From the NCBI GenBank assembly GCA_035699705.1, contig DASSPI010000022.1:1-23375 (forward strand): a stretch of 23,375 bases of DNA. Reading direction: 5' to 3'. Source of the stretch: CANKHA01 sp035699705. Its GTDB lineage: Bacteria; Pseudomonadota; Alphaproteobacteria; Rhizobiales; Xanthobacteraceae. A program made the position numbers and the translations under genes. The notes below the pieces were generated by a model that was not told the DNA's origin, made no database searches, and saw only the letters and a list, made by a program, of their open reading frames with translations. How positions within the stretch are numbered: position 1 is the first letter of the stretch; each line of letters opens with the position of its first letter. This document shows positions 19,824-23,375 of the stretch, one piece after another.

Positions 19824-21194
19824 ATGAATGCGCCGTTCAGAGCCGACGCCCTGCAGATCGCACCTCCGTTCAGGCGGCGGTACGTGTCAATTCGCTGGAA
19901 GTTCGCGTGTTCTCTAGCCGTGGCAATCCTGTGGACAGCCTTCAGCGTTCACGTGGCTTGGGCCTGGATGGACGATCTTTCCGAGTTGACGAATCCGTTG
20001 CTGGCGCTCTGGGTGCTGACGTTCATCGCTTTTGTCCCTGGCTTTATGAATGCTTTTCTGGCGACCTCGCTGCTGCTCGACAAAAGGCCAACGCGCCGAA
20101 TTCCTCTCGGTTATCCCGGCGTCAGCATTCTCGTCGCAGCTTATAATGAAGAGGCTGGCATCGGCGCGACCCTCGAGAGCATCGTAAATCTAAATTACGT
20201 CGGCCCTGTCGAGGTGCTCGTGATTAATGACGGTTCCAACGATCGGACCGTTGCCGAATTTCATGTGGCTCGCGCGAAGTTAAGGCTGCCAGAGAATATC
20301 TCGATGCACCTGCTCGACTTTCAGGAGAACCGCGGCAAGGCGGCAGCGCTCAACAGCGGCCTCGAAGCCGCAGGTCACGAACTCATCTGCACGATCGACG
20401 GGGACAGCCGCTTGAGGTCCGACAGTCTCAAGGAGATTGTCGAGCGCTTGCTTTCAGATCCGCCCAATACCATGGCCGTTGCGGGAGCAGTTCTCGTCCG
20501 CAACAGCCGCACGACGTTGATCGCCGCCGCCCAGGAGTGGGACTACTTCCACGGCATCTCGGCCGTGAAGCGCATGCAGAGCATGTATCACGGCACGTTG
20601 GTCGCGCAGGGCGCCTTCTCGCTCTACCGTAAGTGTGCGCTCGAGACCGTCGGTGGCTGGCCGAATCGGGTCGGCGAAGACATCGTCATGACTTGGGCGA
20701 TGCTCGATCAAGGCTATCGCATCGGATATGCCGAGGACGCGATCGTCTTCACCGACGCGCCGACGACGCTCCGGCAATTCTACCATCAGCGCAAGCGCTG
20801 GTCGCGTGGCCTCATCGAAGCGCTGCAGCGACACAAGGGGCTACTGTTCAAGCGGCGACTCACCACCTTATTCGTGTGGTGGAACATGCTATTCCTGCCG
20901 CTCGACTTAACCTTCACCTTCATCTTCATTCCGGGGCTGATCGCCGCGGTGTTCGGCTACTACTGGGTCGCCGGCCCACTCACCTTGCTGCTCCTTCCGC
21001 TTGCCGTTGTCTGGAACGGCGTCATTTTCCGCATTCAGCGGCGCATGTTCGAAACCAAGGGTCTGCGCGTGCGGCGCAACATCGCCGGCCTGCTCTTCTA
21101 CGTGGTCGTGTACGCGATCGTCATGCAGCCGGTCTGCCTGTGGGGCTACATTTCCGAGCTGACCGGCCGGCGAAAGAACTGGGGCACCAAATGA
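19824..21194 (+). CDS. Family 2 glycosyltransferase, PgaC-like
   Basis: A 456-residue membrane glycosyltransferase. ATG 19824 is chosen; residues from the upstream frame look non-conserved. Two N-terminal spans (about 27-47, 58-80) precede a GT-A domain. The sugar-nucleotide strand is VSILVAAYNEE. VLVINDGSNDRT carries the first Asp and TIDGDSRL the DxD (Asp192, Asp194). GEDIVMTW carries the catalytic-base region and QRKRW (322-326) the processive QxxRW motif. C-terminal spans follow at about 347-375, 378-400 and 419-441. The complete motif set indicates a processive beta-glycan synthase, closest in layout to PgaC/IcaA (poly-N-acetylglucosamine). The sugar is not proven. It is translationally coupled (ATGA) to an outer-membrane-type gene. 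With PilZ genes nearby, control by c-di-GMP is possible. Confidence 0.87.
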   Translation: MNAPFRADALQIAPPFRRRYVSIRWKFACSLAVAILWTAFSVHVAWAWMDDLSELTNPLLALWVLTFIAFVPGFMNAFLATSLLLDKRPTRRIPLGYPGVSILVAAYNEEAGIGATLESIVNLNYVGPVEVLVINDGSNDRTVAEFHVARAKLRLPENISMHLLDFQENRGKAAALNSGLEAAGHELICTIDGDSRLRSDSLKEIVERLLSDPPNTMAVAGAVLVRNSRTTLIAAAQEWDYFHGISAVKRMQSMYHGTLVAQGAFSLYRKCALETVGGWPNRVGEDIVMTWAMLDQGYRIGYAEDAIVFTDAPTTLRQFYHQRKRWSRGLIEALQRHKGLLFKRRLTTLFVWWNMLFLPLDLTFTFIFIPGLIAAVFGYYWVAGPLTLLLLPLAVVWNGVIFRIQRRMFETKGLRVRRNIAGLLFYVVVYAIVMQPVCLWGYISELTGRRKNWGTK

Positions 21195-22123
21195 TCCCGG
21201 CCGCTCGCCACGTGATCGCCTTCGCCATTGGAGCGTTCGCCGGCTCGACCGCCCCGGGGCAGGACGTAAGCGACGTGCCCGTAAACAGGGCGGCTGCCGG
21301 AGTGGAGGTATGGTCTAGCACCGATTCCGACGGCACTGACGTGGTCAAGCTGCTCGGTCGCGCGACGTGGCTGGACGACGGAGCCGACCGCTACCAGGGC
21401 TTTGCCATCCAGCAGGCTTGGTTCAAGCCGCAAGGGGGGCGCCTGCACAAGGAGCAGCGTCTCTATATCGAGCTTGCGGACAAGGTTCGGGATAAGGCGC
21501 TGTGGAAGGCACGCCTCGGAACCAACGGCAAGACCTGGCTCGGCTCTGCTAATATCCGTACGAAGGATTGGTCGAAAGAGCTATTCCTCGAGCGTGAGAT
21601 CGTGGAGACGCGACGCGGGGTTGATGAAGGCATCTACTACACCTTCGCCGGGGCGAGCATGGATATCCCTGTCTCGGAGCGCCACGTGTTCAATGCGATG
21701 GTCGGCGTGCAGGAGTTTACCGGCAGGAACGAGCGGCTGCACCTTCGCGGTAGCTACGTCCATGTTGTGAGGCGGGACTTAGGACTCAGCGCACAGCTTC
21801 GCGCGCGCTACTTCCATTCGACGACGCCCGGCGAGTTCGACTATTATTCGCCCAAGGACTTTGTGCAGCTTCTGCCACTCGTGCAGATGCGCCGATTCAA
21901 TTCAACGGGATGGATGATACTTGGCGCCGCAGGTTACGGTGCCCAGAGGGCAACGGGCGGCCGTTGGCAATCGGCGCGGCTCGCCGAAGTGCGGTTCGAG
22001 AGCCCGCGGGCCTCGCGCAACTTCCGCGCGTTCGGTCATCTCCAATATTCGAATAACTCACTGAGCGGGGCGGGCAACTATCATTATCTGATGGCGCGCT
22101 TCGGATTTACGAAGACCTTCTAA
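21191..22123 (+). CDS. Outer-membrane beta-barrel-type protein coupled to the glycosyltransferase
   Basis: A 310-residue protein starting at ATG 21191, which overlaps the TGA of the glycosyltransferase (ATGA). An N-terminal signal-like segment (HVIAFAIGAFAGST) ends near residue 23. The rest consists of alternating strands with aromatic girdle-like positions (YQGFAIQQAWFKPQGGRLH, then RLHLRGSYVHVVRRDLG). It ends in FGFTKTF, with the terminal Phe typical of outer-membrane barrels. I do not recognise a named family. Its place directly after a PgaC-like synthase suggests a role in export of the polysaccharide. It lacks the size and TPR repeats of PgaA, so it is not a simple PgaA homologue. Confidence 0.75.
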   Translation: MIPAARHVIAFAIGAFAGSTAPGQDVSDVPVNRAAAGVEVWSSTDSDGTDVVKLLGRATWLDDGADRYQGFAIQQAWFKPQGGRLHKEQRLYIELADKVRDKALWKARLGTNGKTWLGSANIRTKDWSKELFLEREIVETRRGVDEGIYYTFAGASMDIPVSERHVFNAMVGVQEFTGRNERLHLRGSYVHVVRRDLGLSAQLRARYFHSTTPGEFDYYSPKDFVQLLPLVQMRRFNSTGWMILGAAGYGAQRATGGRWQSARLAEVRFESPRASRNFRAFGHLQYSNNSLSGAGNYHYLMARFGFTKTF

Positions 22124-22185
22124 AGCGCCTCTGCCACTGGTGGCGTGTTTGTAGCTAATCGCTCAGTTCGAATCCCTTCGGAGCG

Positions 22186-22215
22186 AATGTCCGCTTTGGG
22201 TCGAAAGCGGACATT
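22186..22215 (+). repeat. Dispersed palindrome, family 1 (best-preserved copy)
   Basis: A perfect 12-base inverted repeat, AATGTCCGCTTT (22186-22197) and AAAGCGGACATT (22204-22215), closes the 6-base loop GGGTCG. It is used here as the family reference. Confidence 0.9.
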
Positions 22216-22261
22216 AGCCCGCGTCACGGACGCATGAGTGCAGTGGCTTCGGGGCGAGCGA

Positions 22262-22320
22262 TGCACTGCCAAATTTTTCCGTCCGCGGAGGGGTGAATGC
22301 TTGAGATGTTGCAGTGCAAC
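22262..22320 (+). repeat. Dispersed repeat, family 2 (with terminal inverted repeat)
   Basis: The core begins AAATTTTTCCGTCCGCGGAG and ends GATGTTGCAGTGCAAC. It is flanked by TGCACTGC (22262-22269), which pairs with GCAGTGCA (22311-22318). The core aligns with 7673-7723. Confidence 0.65.
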
Positions 22321-22334
22321 ACAGGCGTCGTAGA

Positions 22335-22368
22335 CTAATGTCTGCCTTGGGTAGTTATCGGACATTAG
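22335..22368 (+). repeat. Dispersed palindrome, family 1
   Basis: CTAATGTCTGCCTTGGGTAG then TTATCGGACATTAG; it overlaps the 3' end of the frameshifted membrane-protein gene. Confidence 0.75.
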
Positions 22369-22513
22369 AAGATAGCTACAAATACAGACACAACGATGAC
22401 GATCGTTGCACGGCGAGTGCGAGTATCGCGAACCATGCAACGGCGCGTCCGTATCGCCGCTCAACCGTGTCATAGACCCATTCGAGTCCTGACAGCGCGA
22501 AGATGTCAATCAT
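22365..22513 (-). pseudogene. Small membrane protein gene with a frameshift
   Basis: ATG at 22511-22513 gives MIDIFALSGLEWVYDTVERR, then YGRAVAWFAILALAV, and leaves sense to stop at TAG 22376-22378 (45 residues). The neighbouring frame then supplies TIVIVVSVFVAIF and stops at TAA 22365-22367, inside a family 1 repeat copy. Joined, the protein has a short amphipathic start and one long hydrophobic span. This matches a small sphingomonad inner-membrane protein type (LxWVYDxVERRYG.AVAW). A single missing base near 22407 explains the break. Function is unknown. Confidence 0.6.
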
Positions 22514-22541
22514 GTCCACGGGGCTGTTTTAGGCCTTCAGC

Positions 22542-22572
22542 CTATGTCCGCAATGGGTGGAAACTGGACATC
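22542..22572 (+). repeat. Dispersed palindrome, family 1
   Basis: CTATGTCCGCAATGGGTGG then AAACTGGACATCA, forward orientation, adjacent to the 3' side of the SDR remnant. Confidence 0.75.
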
Positions 22573-22597
22573 ACCGGCGTAGCTGCAAATCGCGCTT

Positions 22598-22778
22598 TCA
22601 CGAGTCGCGGACCGATTCATAGGAGCCGAGATCGAAATCGATTCCCTCCGCGCGCTCCGGTGGCTCCGGACCGCCCTTCGAGTCCGACAAGCCGATACTT
22701 GCCGGCGAGCTTCGTGATTATCGCGCCGCCTAGATAGCCGCTCCAGCCGGAGACCAGAACGAATTTTCTGTCTGCCAT
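22598..22778 (-). pseudogene. NAD-dependent epimerase/dehydratase (SDR), 5' remnant
   Basis: ATG at 22776-22778 has AGGAAACGGGACG upstream on the minus strand. The frame reads MADRKFVLVSGWSGYLGGAI, a Rossmann start with GxxGxxG at Gly11-Gly17, then ITKLAGKYRLVGLEG. It then drifts and stops after 53 residues. A second frame continues PEPPERAEGIDFDLGSYESV to TGA at 22598-22600, as extended SDR proteins do (the acidic IDLxSxESV segment). So there is one frameshift near 22675. The rest of the gene (over 200 residues, with the YxxxK site) is gone. The break lies close to a repeat copy. Confidence 0.65.
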
Positions 22779-22951
22779 CGTCCCGTTTCCTGTTGGTCTG
22801 TGATCCCGTCAGCCGTTCCGACCCGCACGCAGATATCTGAGCAGGCCGCAATCGAGAGCAGCATCGCCGCCACGATCAGCAACCAGACCACGCCTATTGC
22901 GATAATCATCACCCAGCCGCCGACATCATGCATCATCACCGGACAGGACAC
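22730..22951 (-). CDS. Small membrane protein next to the CusA-type gene
   Basis: GTG at 22949-22951 has GGAG 7 bases upstream and lies 19 bases after the stop of the pump gene, so the two are probably co-transcribed. The peptide begins MSCPVMMHDVGGWVMIIAIG and has one clear membrane span (about residues 12-36). The C-terminal half is less convincing and overlaps the first 49 bases of the SDR remnant in another frame. The real gene may therefore be shorter or altered. Small Met/His-starting membrane proteins often accompany heavy-metal efflux genes, but this one is not named. Confidence 0.45.
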   Translation of the reverse strand: MSCPVMMHDVGGWVMIIAIGVVWLLIVAAMLLSIAACSDICVRVGTADGITDQQETGRWQTENSFWSPAGAAI

Positions 22952-22970
22952 TGTTGTTCTCCATAGGAGG

Positions 22971-23375
22971 TCAGCCGCTCGGTTGCGGCTGGGCCGGCGG
23001 GGCGGTCGGCGCTCCCTCCGGTTCGCGCGCCTTGGCGGTCAGGTGATTCGGCCCGAGCAGCTGGTAGATGGCCGGCAACACGAACAGCGACAGCAACGGC
23101 GCGGTGATCATCCCGCCGACCATCGGTGCGGCAAGGCGCCGCATGACCTCGGAACCGGCGCCGTGGCCGATGAGCAGCGGGAAAAGGCCGGCGAGGATGA
23201 CCGCGGCCGTCATCGCCAGCGGGCGGACGCGCAGCACGGCGCCTTCAATCAACGCATCATCGAGGTCGTGGGCCGTCGAGAATCGCCCACCACCCATCCG
23301 TTCGGCGATGGCCGAGTCAAGATAGACGAGCATCACCACTCCAAACTCCGCCGCGAGACCGGCCAGGGCGATGAA
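22971..23375 (-). CDS. cusA: CusA/SilA-type heavy-metal efflux pump, C-terminal part (cut by window edge)
   Basis: 134 residues plus the stop are inside the window; the rest (about 900 residues) lies beyond. The segment FIALAGLAAEFGVVMLVYLD leads into the conserved stretch EGAVLRVRPLAMTAAVILAG and LFPLLIGHGAGSEVMRRLAA. Then comes PMVGGMITAPLLSLFVLPAI and a Pro/Ala-rich tail. This is the last membrane-domain portion of HME-type RND pumps that expel Cu(I)/Ag(I) from the periplasm with an adaptor and an outer-membrane channel. The AEFGVVMLxYL version favours CusA over the CzcA branch. The methionine ligands needed to be sure lie outside the window. Confidence 0.88.
   Translation of the reverse strand, partial: FIALAGLAAEFGVVMLVYLDSAIAERMGGGRFSTAHDLDDALIEGAVLRVRPLAMTAAVILAGLFPLLIGHGAGSEVMRRLAAPMVGGMITAPLLSLFVLPAIYQLLGPNHLTAKAREPEGAPTAPPAQPQPSG

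Noticed and set aside
20633..21190. N-terminal extension of the outer-membrane-type gene inside the glycosyltransferase gene
   Set aside because: The 186 codons before 21191 are an Arg/Ala/His-rich shadow of the glycosyltransferase; the ATGA overlap gives a natural start.
22120..22509. 129-codon minus-strand frame
   Set aside because: It passes through two repeat copies and overlaps the better-supported frameshifted membrane gene in another frame.
593..22572. CRISPR array
   Set aside because: The repeats are palindromes scattered at irregular distances, with no regular spacers and no cas genes.
1..23375. tRNA or rRNA genes
   Set aside because: I saw no cloverleaf-like sequence with a TTCRA loop and no rRNA signature on either strand. 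A covariance search would settle it.

Overview
This is a GC-rich window from an alphaproteobacterium, most likely a sphingomonad. The reasons are an intact sciP (DUF1153, CtrA-inhibitor family), two RcnB-like secreted proteins with the CPPGL..CxPPGQ signature, a DUF1326-DUF2182 pair, and many small proteins of a type I associate with sphingomonads. The assignment rests on family recognition, not on a search. The window looks like accessory chromosome. Intact genes are separated by stretches rich in gene remnants and two families of short dispersed repeats.

Layout. 1-110: start of a PilZ protein (minus strand). 242-537: decayed second copy of sciP. 1045-1848: Crp/Fnr regulator. 2393-3307: PilZ protein with a helical C-terminal half. 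3360-4402: a small minus-strand gene with its terminator, then an integrase remnant and a frameshifted small gene. 4492-5893: minus-strand DUF1326 and DUF2182 genes. 6164-6642: frameshifted winged-helix regulator. 7093-9049: a run of small proteins, one of them a lipoprotein. 9345-9644: intact sciP. 9818-10285: first RcnB-like protein. 11070-11591: cupin lipoprotein. 11820-16673: four-gene overlapping plus-strand operon (P-loop NTPase, ABC exporter-like protein, alpha/beta hydrolase, OprO/OprP-type porin). 17150-17590: second RcnB-like protein. 17878-18760: two more PilZ proteins. 18794-19232: PAS-domain remnant. 19824-22123: PgaC-like glycosyltransferase coupled to an outer-membrane-type protein. 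22365-22951: two remnants and a small membrane protein. 22971-23375: C-terminal end of a CusA-type metal efflux pump, running off the window.

How the parts may work together. The 11820-16673 operon is the most interesting intact unit. Its genes overlap by 13, 4 and 19 bases, so they are probably made together. The combination suggests handling or moving a small molecule across both membranes, but I know of no named pathway with this set. The ABC protein keeps Walker A but has lost the Walker B glutamate, the H-loop histidine and the Q-loop glutamine. Four PilZ proteins and a PgaC-like synthase give a c-di-GMP and exopolysaccharide flavour to the rest.

Repeats. About 22 copies of a ~32-base palindrome (arms AATGTCCGCTTT and AAAGCGGACATT around a GGGTCG loop) lie between genes. 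By my reading 20 face the same way whatever the direction of the flanking genes. A second ~50-base family has four copies. At least six genes look frameshifted or truncated, which means either real decay or sequencing indels.
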